A stretch of 64,000 nucleotides of DNA from Azotobacter beijerinckii (lineage in GTDB: Bacteria > Pseudomonadota > Gammaproteobacteria > Pseudomonadales > Pseudomonadaceae), in the NCBI RefSeq assembly GCF_900110885.1, contig NZ_FOFJ01000010.1, positions 56,042 through 120,041 on the forward strand. Reading direction: 5' to 3'. The translations under genes were made by a program, and so were the position numbers. The notes under the pieces were generated by a model. It was not told the origin of the DNA, ran no database searches, and saw only the letters and a list, made by a program, of their open reading frames with translations. Shown here piece after piece: positions 35,491 to 44,720 of this stretch (its first letter is position 1; every line of letters begins with the position of its first letter).

Positions 35491-36906
35491 ATGGCAATCG
35501 TAAAAAAAATAACCAGCAAGACGAAGATCGAAACCACCAAGGCGGTAGAGCCTCCCCCCGCATTCCGCTCCCGCGAAGAGCGGATCAACGTTGGACGGCT
35601 GCTGCGCGAGAGAGTGCCGCGCACCAGCCACGCCGCATGGCTTCCACCGGCCAAGCACCGAGATCCCATCGCTATCCTTGAACAATCGAATGAGGATCGA
35701 CTGCAGGAGCTGGTGCCGATCCGCTACGGCCGCATGCTTCGCAGCCCCTTCACCTTCCTGCGCGGCTCGGCGGCGCTGATGGCCCACGATCTGGCAACGA
35801 CGCCTAATACAGGTATTCGGGTGCAGGCCTGTGGCGACTGCCACTTGTTGAATTTCGGCTTGTTCGCCACCCCGGAGCGCAACCTGGTCTTCGACCTGAA
35901 CGACTTCGACGAAACCCTGCCCGCCCCCTGGGAATGGGACATCAAGCGGCTGGCCGCCAGTTTTACGGTCTGCGGACGCGACGGCCGGTTACCCGATGCC
36001 CAGTCACGGGAGGCTGCGGTGGCGTGTGTGCGCGCCTATCGGGAAAACCTGCGCGAATACTCCAAGATGAGTCCTCTGGAGGTCTGGTACTCGCGCCTGG
36101 ATGCGCAGACGCTGATCGACACGGCGCCCGATGAAAAAGTGAAAAAAATGCGTCAGCAGCTCTTCAACAAAGCCCGCGAGCGGGTGGGCGAAAGCGTTTT
36201 CCCCAAGATTGCCCAGCAGGTTGGCGGGCGCCCCCGCATCGTCGACCAACCGCCGATCCTGTACCACGTTGCCGACCCTGAGTTCATGGACAAGGTTCGG
36301 GAGGGGCTGGCGGACTACCGCGAGACGCTGTCCGATGAGCGTCGCGTCCTTCTGGATCGCTATCGGCTGGAAGATGCTGCGTTGAAAGTGGTGGGTATTG
36401 GCAGCGTCGGCACCCGCTGCTTCATCGGACTGTTGTTCTCCGAGGAAAACCATCCCCTGATTCTCCAGTTCAAGGAGTCCTGTCACTCGGTCCTCGCGCC
36501 CTATGCGGGGAAAAGCCAGTATGAAAATCAAGGCCAGCGAGTCGTCATGGGACAACGGCTGATGCAGTCCTCCAGCGACATTTTCCTGGGTTGGACGCGA
36601 GGCCGGGCGGGGCGTGACTTTTTTGTGCGTCAGTTGCGGGACATGAAGATGTCTGCGCCTGTCGAAGAAATTTCGGCCGCACAACTCAAACGCTACGCCG
36701 GGCTCTGTGGCTCGGTCTTGGCCCGCGCCCATGCCAAGTCGGGAGATGCCGCGACTATCAGTGGGTATCTGGGCAAGGGAGATACCTTTGACGAGGCGCT
36801 GGGCGACTTTGCCCTCGCCTACGCAAGCCAGACGGAGCAAGACCACGCGGCTCTGGTGAAAGCCGTGAATTCCGGGCGGTTGGAGGCTCTCGTCGAGGAG
36901 GAATAG
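35491..36906 (+). CDS. DUF2252 family protein
   Basis: 471 residues. The basic start MAIVKKITSKTKIETTK precedes the DUF2252 core: RYGRMLRSPFTFLRGSA, CGDCHLLNFGLFATPERN, FDLNDFDETLPAPWEWDIKRLAAS and, later, GVGTRCFI-like GSVGTRCFIGLLF and VVMGQRLMQSSSDIFLGWT. The NDFDE and WDIKRL blocks suggest a kinase-like or aminoglycoside-phosphotransferase-like fold, but the reaction is unknown. The protein looks cytoplasmic. It converges on the patatin gene over a strong hairpin. Confidence 0.85.
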   Translation: MAIVKKITSKTKIETTKAVEPPPAFRSREERINVGRLLRERVPRTSHAAWLPPAKHRDPIAILEQSNEDRLQELVPIRYGRMLRSPFTFLRGSAALMAHDLATTPNTGIRVQACGDCHLLNFGLFATPERNLVFDLNDFDETLPAPWEWDIKRLAASFTVCGRDGRLPDAQSREAAVACVRAYRENLREYSKMSPLEVWYSRLDAQTLIDTAPDEKVKKMRQQLFNKARERVGESVFPKIAQQVGGRPRIVDQPPILYHVADPEFMDKVREGLADYRETLSDERRVLLDRYRLEDAALKVVGIGSVGTRCFIGLLFSEENHPLILQFKESCHSVLAPYAGKSQYENQGQRVVMGQRLMQSSSDIFLGWTRGRAGRDFFVRQLRDMKMSAPVEEISAAQLKRYAGLCGSVLARAHAKSGDAATISGYLGKGDTFDEALGDFALAYASQTEQDHAALVKAVNSGRLEALVEEE

Positions 36907-36935
36907 CGTCCGGGGTGCCACCGACTCCGAAGGCA

Positions 36936-36976
36936 GGCCGTTTTCGTGCAGAGCTGAACTCTGCACGAAAACGGCC
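36936..36976. terminator. Bidirectional terminator, 18-bp perfect stem
   Basis: GGCCGTTTTCGTGCAGAG (36936-36953), loop CTGAA, and the exact complement (36959-36976). The right arm reaches the stop codon of the convergent patatin gene. The AAAA/TTTT inside the stem gives no free T-tract in either direction. Confidence 0.75.
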
Positions 36977-39429
36977 TAAAGCTGCTCTATGGCTGCCTCG
37001 ATTTTGGCGATCAGTGCGGGAACCGACGTCAGTCGCTGGCGCTCTTCCTCGAGCACCCTCTCGAAGGCACGCTTCTTTAAAGTGTTGATGGCGAAATTGT
37101 CGCGAATGCTCACCGGAACCGTACTGAGTAGGATGTCGAAAAGCCGATCCACCGCATGCAGACGCCCCCACAGGTAGTCGTTCTCGCGAATCGAGCGATC
37201 GAGAAATCCGCCAAAGCTGGCGAACGACCTGCCAAGCAGCACATTTTTCTGCGTGTCGAGCACGATGCCGTTCGCGTCCTCGGGACTGATGCGGTCCACC
37301 AGGATTTCCTCGATCGGCCCCGCATCGGCATCCAGCGACAGCGCACTCATGGTCGGGCGCAGGATGATGTCCCAGAAGAAATACCCCAGGTAACCGGTGA
37401 GAATGGCGTCTCGGCTACGCTCTTCCAGGCTCAGAACCAGGGACGACGCCAGGACGGCGTCCGCATTGTCGGCCGTTCTGGCGAGGTCGCATTCCTGCGT
37501 CAGGCGCTCGACCAGCCTGGATATTTCCTCGAATGTGGCTGGCGCAGGCCAGGTAGTATCGTCGCCCTGCTCCAGGAAAATCTCCCGACAGCCTGCAACG
37601 GCCTGCCGACTGAGAAAGTCGATGTCGTCGAAAATGGACAGCTCGTCGATGCACTTGTGGATCTTGATCTTCAACAGATCGAGGAACTCCGAATCGGCAA
37701 CGCCGGCCTGCTCGCTGGAAACCCCAGGGTAAAGATCGTTGATTTCATGCAGAACGAAGTTCAACCGCCTCCTTTTATAGATCACCCCGAAATCCAGAAT
37801 GATCCTTCCGAACGGCGGCAGATCGACGTTTCTGTAAAGATTGTCCGGCATCGCGTAAGAGTCGGCGATGACGCCCTGCTGCCGGGCCCATGCCTCGATG
37901 ACTTCCTGTACCCGGCACGCTTCCGGCGAATTGGCAGTGTACTGACAGGCACTGACGATGATCCGCGCAATGAAATCCAGGGCTTCGAGAACCAGCGAAC
38001 GCATCCAGACGTCGTAGACGATCGTCGTGCTGGACAGCAGGCTGATCGACGAGAGCCGCCAGTGCCGCAGGTCGTCGGCCGTGAAGTCTCCCCTGAGCCG
38101 CCCCTCCGTCGCCTGCTCGATCAGTTTCGCGACGATGGGCCGAGCGTTGAGGATCGCCGCCTTCAGCCGTCGTGCCTGTACGTTGTAGCGGCTGATGACC
38201 GCCAGCTCGTTATAGACGGGATCATGGCGCGGCAGGTCCGAGAGCGCGCCCCGCAAGGTGGCGAAAAAGCCTGGCATGCCGGTCCCGGGCGCCGCCCTTC
38301 CGATTCCAGGGTGGGGATCGATGAAGACCAACCGGCGATCCACCTCGCGGAACGCACAGTGCGTGCGGATGGTTTCGACGCAGGCCATGATCGGCTTGTT
38401 ATCGAGCACACTGCCGTCGAGCAGTATCGCATCCTCGGGATTTTCGCCCCGCTCGCGGTAGTGGCGAAAATTGCGATCCAAAAAATGCGCGCGTGCTGGC
38501 CAGGGCATATGGCGCTCCGCCAGGAGTTCGTCGATCTCGCGAATCCGGGCCGGTGGAAAGGCCCCCGGATAGGATGCCGTCGCCCGCCCGGCGAAAGCCA
38601 GGGAGGGAAAGTTGTCGATGTCGAAGTCGCTCAGCAGATGCCCGGTTCGGCGATGATCGAGACTGAAGCGCAGCAGGTGGCGGTGCTCCCGCTCGTAGGC
38701 GACCGCCGGGTCGTGGATGAAGATCGGCTGCTCGATCCCTCTGAAATCGGTCACGGTCACCAGCAGATCGAGCCTTGCACCCTGCGGCAGCAGCGACTCC
38801 CACGGCGAACTGGAGGTTTTCATCGCCGTCAGGCCATCGAGCATGAGCGTGCTCAGGCGGCGGCCATCGAGGGGCGGCTTGAACCAGCGGGAGCGCAGGA
38901 AGACCGAAATTCGCTTTTCCATCTCGGCATTGGCCTTTCCCGGTAGCAAACCTTCGCGGTTGAGCCGGGTGAGCACGGGATGCACGAGCGGCCAGAAATA
39001 CCACTTGTTCCAAAGATGCGCCTTGGCCTCGGGGGCCAGCAGGCTCAGCATGTCGGCATCGTCGAGCCACATGTCCGTGATCGGCATCAGACTGCGATCG
39101 TGGGCCAGCGCCGTGGCCAAGGTCACGCCGTTGATGCCCCCTGCCGAAGATCCGGCGATGACATCGACGATCACCCGAAGGCAAACGTCTTTACCCAACG
39201 TTTCCAGAAACTCGCGATAAACGTCTCCGGTGGACTGCTCCGGTTCGTCCGGGTAACGCTCGTGAAGGCTGCTTACCGGTTTGTCCTGGCCCTCGTAGGG
39301 CTTGTCCGCATGGTAGATCTTCGATGCCCTGACCAGATTGAGAATTTCCCGGTTGATACCGTGCTGGTAGATCGCGAGCGATACGCCACCAAAGAAAACG
39401 ACCGCCAGTCGAAGCTCTTTCTCTTTCAT
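36976..39429 (-). CDS. Large patatin-like phospholipase family protein
   Basis: 817 residues from ATG 39429. The N-terminus MKEKELRLAVVFFGGVSLAIYQHG is the patatin oxyanion strand and loop. The nucleophile elbow GSSAGG holds Ser95 (AGSSAGGINGVTLA), and the catalytic Asp lies in LLDGSVLDNKPI. Between them lies a long insertion, and after residue 400 an all-helical extension typical of the patatin/DUF3376-like group. The arrangement predicts a lipid acyl hydrolase. No signal peptide is seen, so it may act at the inner face of the membrane. It is divergent from a TetR-family regulator, 202 bases away, which may control it. Confidence 0.85.
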   Translation of the reverse strand: MKEKELRLAVVFFGGVSLAIYQHGINREILNLVRASKIYHADKPYEGQDKPVSSLHERYPDEPEQSTGDVYREFLETLGKDVCLRVIVDVIAGSSAGGINGVTLATALAHDRSLMPITDMWLDDADMLSLLAPEAKAHLWNKWYFWPLVHPVLTRLNREGLLPGKANAEMEKRISVFLRSRWFKPPLDGRRLSTLMLDGLTAMKTSSSPWESLLPQGARLDLLVTVTDFRGIEQPIFIHDPAVAYEREHRHLLRFSLDHRRTGHLLSDFDIDNFPSLAFAGRATASYPGAFPPARIREIDELLAERHMPWPARAHFLDRNFRHYRERGENPEDAILLDGSVLDNKPIMACVETIRTHCAFREVDRRLVFIDPHPGIGRAAPGTGMPGFFATLRGALSDLPRHDPVYNELAVISRYNVQARRLKAAILNARPIVAKLIEQATEGRLRGDFTADDLRHWRLSSISLLSSTTIVYDVWMRSLVLEALDFIARIIVSACQYTANSPEACRVQEVIEAWARQQGVIADSYAMPDNLYRNVDLPPFGRIILDFGVIYKRRRLNFVLHEINDLYPGVSSEQAGVADSEFLDLLKIKIHKCIDELSIFDDIDFLSRQAVAGCREIFLEQGDDTTWPAPATFEEISRLVERLTQECDLARTADNADAVLASSLVLSLEERSRDAILTGYLGYFFWDIILRPTMSALSLDADAGPIEEILVDRISPEDANGIVLDTQKNVLLGRSFASFGGFLDRSIRENDYLWGRLHAVDRLFDILLSTVPVSIRDNFAINTLKKRAFERVLEEERQRLTSVPALIAKIEAAIEQL

Positions 39430-39631
39430 CGTCAGTCTGCCTGAACAAGTCGGCCTTGCAGACCATCGCCCATCCAGTCCGGCAGCCAGATTTTTCGAGT
39501 ATAGAGCGTAGGCAAGATCCGTTCGGGAAGCGGGAAAGCAAGAGGGGTTCAGCCAGTTTCCGTGATCGGCCTCGCCCTCCTCCCCACTGGCACGGGTTGA
39601 CTTCGGTGACGTTCTCCCCAGAATCGCGCCC

Positions 39632-40282
39632 ATGACCATCACCACTCCCAAACCCAAACCCAAACCCAAACCCCGCCGCGGCCGCCCGCCCAAGATCGCG
39701 CGGGAGTTTCCCGATACCCGCGAGGCGCTGATCCGCTGCGGCATGGAAATGCTCACCGAGCAGGGTTTCATGTCCACCGGTATCGATGGTGTGCTCAAAC
39801 GCATCGGCGTGCCCAAGGGCTCCTTCTACCACTACTTCGACAGCAAGGAGGCCTTCGGCCAGGTGGTGCTGGAAAACTATGGCGCCTACTTCGCCCGCAA
39901 GCTGGATCGCTGGCTGCTGCGGGACGACGTGCCGCCGCTGCAGCGCTTGTGCGATTTCGTCGAGGACGCCAAGGCCGGCATGATCAGACACCAGTTTCGT
40001 CGTGGTTGCCTGGTGGGTAATCTCGGCCAGGAGGTAGCCATCCTGCCGGACAGTTTCCGCGAGCGGCTGGAAGCCACCCTGTGCGACTGGCAGCACCGCC
40101 TGGCCAACTGTCTGCGGCTCGCCCGAGATAGCGGCCAACTGGCCGCTGGCGCCGACTGCGAGGAACTCGCGACGTTCTTCTGGATCGGCTGGGAAGGCGC
40201 CGTGCAGCGTGCCCGGCTGGTTCGCTGTACGGGTCCGCTGGACATCTTCCTCGCGGGTTTTCTCGCCGGCTTGCCGCGCTAG
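39632..40282 (+). CDS. TetR/AcrR-family regulator, AcuR-like
   Basis: 216 residues. A Lys-Pro repeat (PKPKPKPKP) coded by four CCCAAA units precedes the basic RRGRPPK segment. The TetR helix-turn-helix follows: TREALIRCGMEMLTEQGF, STGIDGVLKRIGVPKGSFYHYFDSKEAFG in two blocks. The C-terminal part with GCLVGNLGQEVA is the pattern of AcuR/YxaF-like regulators, which respond to small reactive acids or drugs. It is divergent from the patatin gene. Confidence 0.88.
   Translation: MTITTPKPKPKPKPRRGRPPKIAREFPDTREALIRCGMEMLTEQGFMSTGIDGVLKRIGVPKGSFYHYFDSKEAFGQVVLENYGAYFARKLDRWLLRDDVPPLQRLCDFVEDAKAGMIRHQFRRGCLVGNLGQEVAILPDSFRERLEATLCDWQHRLANCLRLARDSGQLAAGADCEELATFFWIGWEGAVQRARLVRCTGPLDIFLAGFLAGLPR
39647..39670 (+). 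repeat. Hexamer repeat CCCAAA x4
   Basis: Four perfect tandem CCCAAA units at codons 6-13 of the TetR-family gene, coding for alternating Pro-Lys. Changes in unit number would keep the frame. Confidence 0.85.
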
Positions 40283-40292
40283 ACGACAGACC

Positions 40293-40306
40293 GTCCGTTC
40301 GCGGAC
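40293..40306. terminator. UUCG tetraloop hairpin between convergent genes
   Basis: GTCCG-TTCG-CGGAC between the TetR and response regulator stops. Short, but the extra-stable tetraloop supports it. Confidence 0.4.
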
Positions 40307-40325
40307 AACAGATCCGTCCCCTCGC

Positions 40326-40976
40326 CTACCCAGCCATGCTGGCTGGCACGTTCGCTCGCAGATTCAGCGGGTCCACCAGCCCAGCCGCGATGGCCATGCC
40401 GACCAGGTCGGCATGCCGCTCGGCTTGCATGCGCTTCATCACCCGCATGCGATAGAGATCGACGGTCTTCACGCTGATCGACAGCTGCTCGGCGATTTCC
40501 CGGTTTGTATAGCCCTGTACCAGCGGCAGTAATACGTCGCGCTCGCGCGGGGTGAGCGCATTCAGCCGCTCCTGCAACGCATCCTGGCCACGACTGTCGG
40601 AGCGGCGCTCGCCAAGGCTGCCGAGAGCCTGCTGCACGCTGTCCAGCAGCAGCTGCTCGTTGTAGGGCTTCTCGATGAAGTCGCAGGCGCCAGCCTTGAA
40701 GGCCCGCACCACGATGGGCACATCGGCGTGTCCGCTGACGAAGATCACCGGTAGGTCGATATCCCGCGTCCGCATCGCCTCTTGCACGTTCAGTCCGCCC
40801 ATGCCGGGCATTCGTACATCCAGCAGCACGCAGGCGTTGAGACTGGGGTCGCAAGCGTCGAGAAACTCCCTGCCGCTGATGAACGGTAAGGCTTTCAATC
40901 CCACCGACTCGAGCAGCCAGACTGTTGAGTCCAGCATGCCCTGATCGTCATCTACCACGTACACCACCTGCTCCAT
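40326..40976 (-). CDS. FixJ/NarL-type response regulator
   Basis: 216 residues from ATG 40976 with GGGAGAATCTCG upstream. Receiver domain: acidic pocket VVDDD (8-12), phospho-acceptor Asp53 in LLDVRMPGMGG and Lys103 in IEKPYNEQ. The C-terminal LuxR-type domain has LTPRERDVLLPLVQGYTNREIAEQLSIS and SVKTVDLYRMRVMKRM. The FixJ-like receiver suits the PAS-containing kinase gene upstream on the same strand (42720-44549), although 1.7 kb with gene relics now separates the two. It likely controls the acyl-CoA synthetase and symporter genes beyond the kinase. Confidence 0.88.
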   Translation of the reverse strand: MEQVVYVVDDDQGMLDSTVWLLESVGLKALPFISGREFLDACDPSLNACVLLDVRMPGMGGLNVQEAMRTRDIDLPVIFVSGHADVPIVVRAFKAGACDFIEKPYNEQLLLDSVQQALGSLGERRSDSRGQDALQERLNALTPRERDVLLPLVQGYTNREIAEQLSISVKTVDLYRMRVMKRMQAERHADLVGMAIAAGLVDPLNLRANVPASMAG

Positions 40977-41359
40977 CGAGATTCTCCCGTTGTCGTCGTT
41001 TGGTTTTGCCTTTCCGGGAGGTCGCGGAGCATCGGACCATCCTTCTGAAAGTTTCTGAAAGTCGCCGCCAAGGATGCAGAAGAGCCCGACACCGGGTGAT
41101 CCAGCAGCTATCGAAGCCGCCAAGTACAGCATGCCTGTTGGTAGGCTGAAAGTGATTAGCTTAGTTTTTGTCTGTTTACAGGTTTTAAGTTTATGTAGAG
41201 GTTTTTTGGTAGAAAGTGTTCCCATTCTTAGATTTCCGATTATGGTAAAATGCCAATGAATAGGCAAAAACCTTCCGATTTGTGAAAATAAAAAGGGTCA
41301 AAGGGAGATAGCGGTAAAGACCATAGGTATTTTCCAGCTGAAACCATCCCCGAGATGGG
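40977..41359. other. AT-rich upstream region of the response regulator gene
   Basis: No gene is seen. The segment 41140-41310 is clearly AT-rich (several runs of A or T) and differs from the surrounding DNA. Promoter signals may lie here but none is convincing. Confidence 0.4.
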
Positions 41360-41735
41360 CAGGTTTCAGCTGGACAGCGGGTCGTTATGGATGTCGAGCG
41401 CCAGCAGGGCTAGGTAGAGGCGCTCATGGATCAGCCACGCGGATTGCGAACGGCATTGCCCTCTGTTGCAACCTGTTCATGCACCTCGCCTTCTCGTTTA
41501 AGGCTCGGATAGCCGCAGCATCCAGACTGGATCGAAGCAGCGACCGTTGACCAGTACGCTCGGTAAAGCCCACTGCCTCTCGAAAGGCGCCCTTCCCCGC
41601 TGGATCACCAGCAGTTCCAGCCTGCCCGGAGCGCGATCCAGATGCAGCGCGATTATGTCGACGCTGGCCAGTATCCCCTACAGCACTCTGGCGGCGTCCT
41701 GCCGACCGGTCAGCAGGACGGACACGAGCGGAGGT
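41360..41735 (-). pseudogene. NUDIX/NrtR-like gene relic
   Basis: Minus-strand pieces in more than one frame encode VDIIALHLDRAPGRLELLVI, QRGRAPFERQWALPS, SLDAAAIRALNEKAR and, shifted again, NAVRNPRGWLIHERLYLALL. Together they follow the order of a NUDIX domain of the kind found in NrtR and related NAD-locus proteins. A stop and several frameshifts break it. It lies divergent from the pncB relic, as part of one decayed NAD-salvage locus. Confidence 0.65.
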
Positions 41736-42290
41736 GCGTTCTCCCGGCGTATCGTGCAAAGCCTGCTCGATACTGACTTCTACAAGCTGACCATGATGCA
41801 TGGCGGCCCTGCACAACTACCCCAACACCGGGGTCGAGTAGGAACTCCACTGCCGCAGCAACGAGAACCTGATGCCCTGCCCCACCGAGACTCGCTGGGA
41901 GATCGAACTTTGGCCAAAACCGGGATCGCGGACGAACAGTTGGCGTTCCTCGAACGTATTCCGTACATCAGCCGGACTTCATACGCTTCCTCAGCCTGTT
42001 CCACTTCAATCTTCGTTACCTACTGGTGGCCGTCAGTTGAGCATCCGCGATCCCTGGCTACACGTCAGCCTCTACGAGGCTCCCCTGCTGGCGACCGTCT
42101 GGCATGGGCATGCGAACGACTCCAGGAAAAGCTCGAGAGACTAAAGCGCTCGACCTCCGTTGGGGAGTTGGCCGGCCTTCAGATTTCCGATTTCAGGACT
42201 ATCCGACACTTTTCCTACCGGGTTTAGGAGAAGCTGGTAGGCCTCCTCAAGCGCGACTTCGCCGGCCGCATGGCCAGCAGCTGGGCCCCG
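41735..42290 (+). pseudogene. pncB: Nicotinate phosphoribosyltransferase relic
   Basis: The start of PncB is recognisable: QSLLDTDFYKLTMM, then shifted HNYPNTGVE, a stop in place of a Trp codon, ELHCRSNENL, and later DEQLAFLERIPYI, QLSIRDPWLHVSLYEAPLLA, VGELAGLQISDFRTIRHFSYRV (in its own frame) and LLKRDFAGR. The order matches PncB residues of about 10 to 200; the central and C-terminal parts are missing. Frameshifts, an internal stop and a large deletion mean it cannot make active enzyme. Confidence 0.8.
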
Positions 42291-42712
42291 GTTGATCGAG
42301 CACGACGAACGGGACTCCCAGGACGCGCTGGCCTTCATCGCCACCGGCGCGCGTCGCCCAATACGCGATTGCCAATGCCTGTGGCGGGCTGGTGATCGGT
42401 ACCGATCACACGAGGCGGTGATGAGCTTCTGCGACGGCGCCAGCGATCTCGCCCCCTCTCGCCGGCCTGGTCAAGGAGTAGGTGCGCGCCTTGGCCTGCT
42501 ACCTGGGCGCACCCGAACGCTTGGTCTAAGGTGCCGACCTTGAGGAGCTGCAGTCGGACCGGGCAGGCCGGACGAGGATGCACATGGCGTTTCCTACGCC
42601 GAAATCGATGCCTTCCTGCACGGCCGGGAGGTTAGCCCGGCAGCCTGCCGGTGTATCGTCCTCGCGTACGAGGCGCCCCGGCACATCCTGGCGGACGCGC
42701 CATCTCGTCGCC
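42291..42712 (+). pseudogene. nadE: NAD synthetase relic
   Basis: Pieces in different frames match NadE in order: HDERDSQDALAFI, then after a deletion QYAIANACGGLVIGTDHT, EAVMSF, DGASDLAP, VRALACYLGAPERLV, GADLEELQ, PDEDAHGVSYAEIDAFLHGREV (about 42568-42634) and VSPAACRCIVLAYEAPRHIL. The ATP-binding N-terminal part is absent and stops interrupt the rest. pncB and nadE are neighbours in Pseudomonas, so this is the decayed second gene of that pair. Confidence 0.8.
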
Positions 42713-42719
42713 GCCAGGG

Positions 42720-44549
42720 CTATTTGGCGTCCGGCCGCGCATCGCCCTGCTGGAGCGGCAGCAGGCAGCACATCGACAACCCACCGGCCTCGGCGCGCTG
42801 TGCTTCCAGAGAGCCGCCGAAGCCCTCGACGATGCTGCGGCTCATCGACAGGCCCAGCCCCAGCCCTTCCGGCTTGCTGGTGTAGAAGGGCGTGAACACC
42901 CGCTCCAGCTCGGCGTCGCTCAGCCCCGGCCCGCAGTCGCGCACCTCGATCGCTACCTGGCCGGCCTTGGCACAGGCCGTCAACACGATGCGGGTGGGCT
43001 GACCGGGATGGGCCTCGCGGTTGGCGTCGATGGCATTGCGCAGCAGGTTGAGCAACACTTGCTCAAGCAGTACCCGGTCGGCATAGACCGGCGGCAGATC
43101 GCCCGGCAATTGCTCCTCAATCGCCACCTGGCTGGCGCTCGCCTCCCAGCCGCAGAGCCGCACTGCCCCCCGTGCCACGTCGGCCACGTCGAGTGCCTGC
43201 ATGCGTCGCTGGCCCTTGCGCAGGAAGGCGCGCAGCCGCTTGATCACCTCCGAGGCATGGTTGGCGTGCTCGGTGATGCGCTCCAGCCCCTGGGCCACGC
43301 GTAGCACTGCCTGAGGGTTTTTCTCCAGGGACTGCAGGTAGCGCTGGCTAGCACTGGCGTAATTGACCACCGCCGCCAGCGGCTGGTTGATCTCGTGGGC
43401 GAGACCCGAGGCCAGCTCGCCGAGGCTAACCAGCCGCGCGGTATGCGCCAGCTCGTCCTGGTGGCGGTGCTGCTGCGCCTCACGCAGTTCGCGCTCGGTC
43501 ATGTCGCGCGCCACCAGCGAATAGTAGCGTTCGCCGCCGATCGCCGAGTGCGCCAGCAGCACCAGCGACACCGGTACCGAGGGGCCGCCGCCGGAAGGCT
43601 GCAGGCGCAGGTCGGCACTCCAGGCACCCAGCCGTTCGGCGGTGCTCCAGCCCTCCTCCTGCAAACGCGCCAGATCGGCACAGGCGAAGAGTCCGGCCAG
43701 CGCCGGCATCGGCTGCCGCTCGCCGATACCCAGGGTCCGGCGGGCCGCCGGATTGAGATAGGTGACCTGCCCGGCCGGATCGATGAACAGCACCAGATCG
43801 GTGTTGGCCTCCACCACCCCGGCCAGCCGCCGGTTGTTCTCCTCGGCCAACACCCGAGCGGTGATGTCCCGCGACACGCTGATCACTTCCACCACAGCCC
43901 CGGTATAGGTATCGCGGATCGCCCGGCTGGCGGTTTCGAACCACAGGTAGTGCCCGGCGCGATGGCGGATGCGGTAGCTCATGGTGTGATAGCCGTGCTG
44001 CTCCAGCGCCTCCTGGGCACGCCGCAACTGCGCCCGCTCGCGGACATGCAGGAGCGTGCGCACCGGCATGCCGCGCAGTTCCTCCGGCCAGTAGCCGAGC
44101 AGAGTCCAGGAGGCCGGCGAGGCGTCGAGGAAGTGGCCGTCGGGATCGTGACGGGAAATCAGGTCGGTGGTGTTCTCGGTGATCAGCCGGTACAAGCGCC
44201 GCGCCCTGGCTGCCTCGCGCTCGCCGAGGAGCTGCGCAGTGGCGTCCCGGCAGCGCGCCAGTACCCGCCTCTCCTGCGGATCGGGAATGAAGGTCCAGAG
44301 CAGAACCCGCTCACCGAATTGCGCCTCGACGTCCTCGATGGCCCGTCGCTGCTCCAGGCAGGCGCGCACCAGCTGCACATGATTTGCCGGCAGACAGCCG
44401 GCCAGCGCTTCCGGACCGGGACTGCCGAGCAGCGCCAGCAGGGCCGCGTTCAGGGCGAGGGGACTTGCCCGGACATCCAGCAGCAGGCCCGGTTGCGGGT
44501 CGAGCGCCAGCAGCGGCGAGACACTGGGGAAAACGGGGGGGATGGGCAT
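42720..44549 (-). CDS. PAS-domain sensor histidine kinase (FixL-like)
   Basis: 609 residues without membrane helices, so cytosolic. Residues 1-110 look like a degenerate PAS; a full PAS/PAC pair follows (LYRLITENTTDLISRHDPDG to VVEVISVSRDITARV) and another (VVEANTDLVLFIDPAGQVTY to VARDMTERE). The dimerisation helix has the phospho-histidine in GELASGLAHEINQPLAAV. The ATPase part has N-box LLNLLRNAIDANRE, G1 DCGPGLSD and G2 GLGLGLSMSRSI. The ligand is unknown; no haem-binding His of FixL could be assigned. It likely phosphorylates the FixJ-type regulator at 40326-40976. Confidence 0.9.
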   Translation of the reverse strand: MPIPPVFPSVSPLLALDPQPGLLLDVRASPLALNAALLALLGSPGPEALAGCLPANHVQLVRACLEQRRAIEDVEAQFGERVLLWTFIPDPQERRVLARCRDATAQLLGEREAARARRLYRLITENTTDLISRHDPDGHFLDASPASWTLLGYWPEELRGMPVRTLLHVRERAQLRRAQEALEQHGYHTMSYRIRHRAGHYLWFETASRAIRDTYTGAVVEVISVSRDITARVLAEENNRRLAGVVEANTDLVLFIDPAGQVTYLNPAARRTLGIGERQPMPALAGLFACADLARLQEEGWSTAERLGAWSADLRLQPSGGGPSVPVSLVLLAHSAIGGERYYSLVARDMTERELREAQQHRHQDELAHTARLVSLGELASGLAHEINQPLAAVVNYASASQRYLQSLEKNPQAVLRVAQGLERITEHANHASEVIKRLRAFLRKGQRRMQALDVADVARGAVRLCGWEASASQVAIEEQLPGDLPPVYADRVLLEQVLLNLLRNAIDANREAHPGQPTRIVLTACAKAGQVAIEVRDCGPGLSDAELERVFTPFYTSKPEGLGLGLSMSRSIVEGFGGSLEAQRAEAGGLSMCCLLPLQQGDARPDAK

Positions 44550-44720
44550 AAGGGCTTCCGTCGCTCAGAACAAATATAGTAATAAAACTATAAGTATTCA
44601 GTAGTATTTACATATCAAATGGAGATTGCTATACAGATCGACGAAGGATGTACCACTCCCCGCCGGAACGGGGAAGCTGGAAGGCAATAAGAGCTAACAA
44701 TTAGCCTAAAGGATAAAAAC
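44550..44720. other. Divergent promoter region of kinase and acyl-CoA synthetase
   Basis: AT-rich between 44570 and 44640, then a CCCCG/CGGGG hairpin near 44656-44671. No sigma-54 -24/-12 motif is seen. A target of the two-component system would be expected here. Confidence 0.35.
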
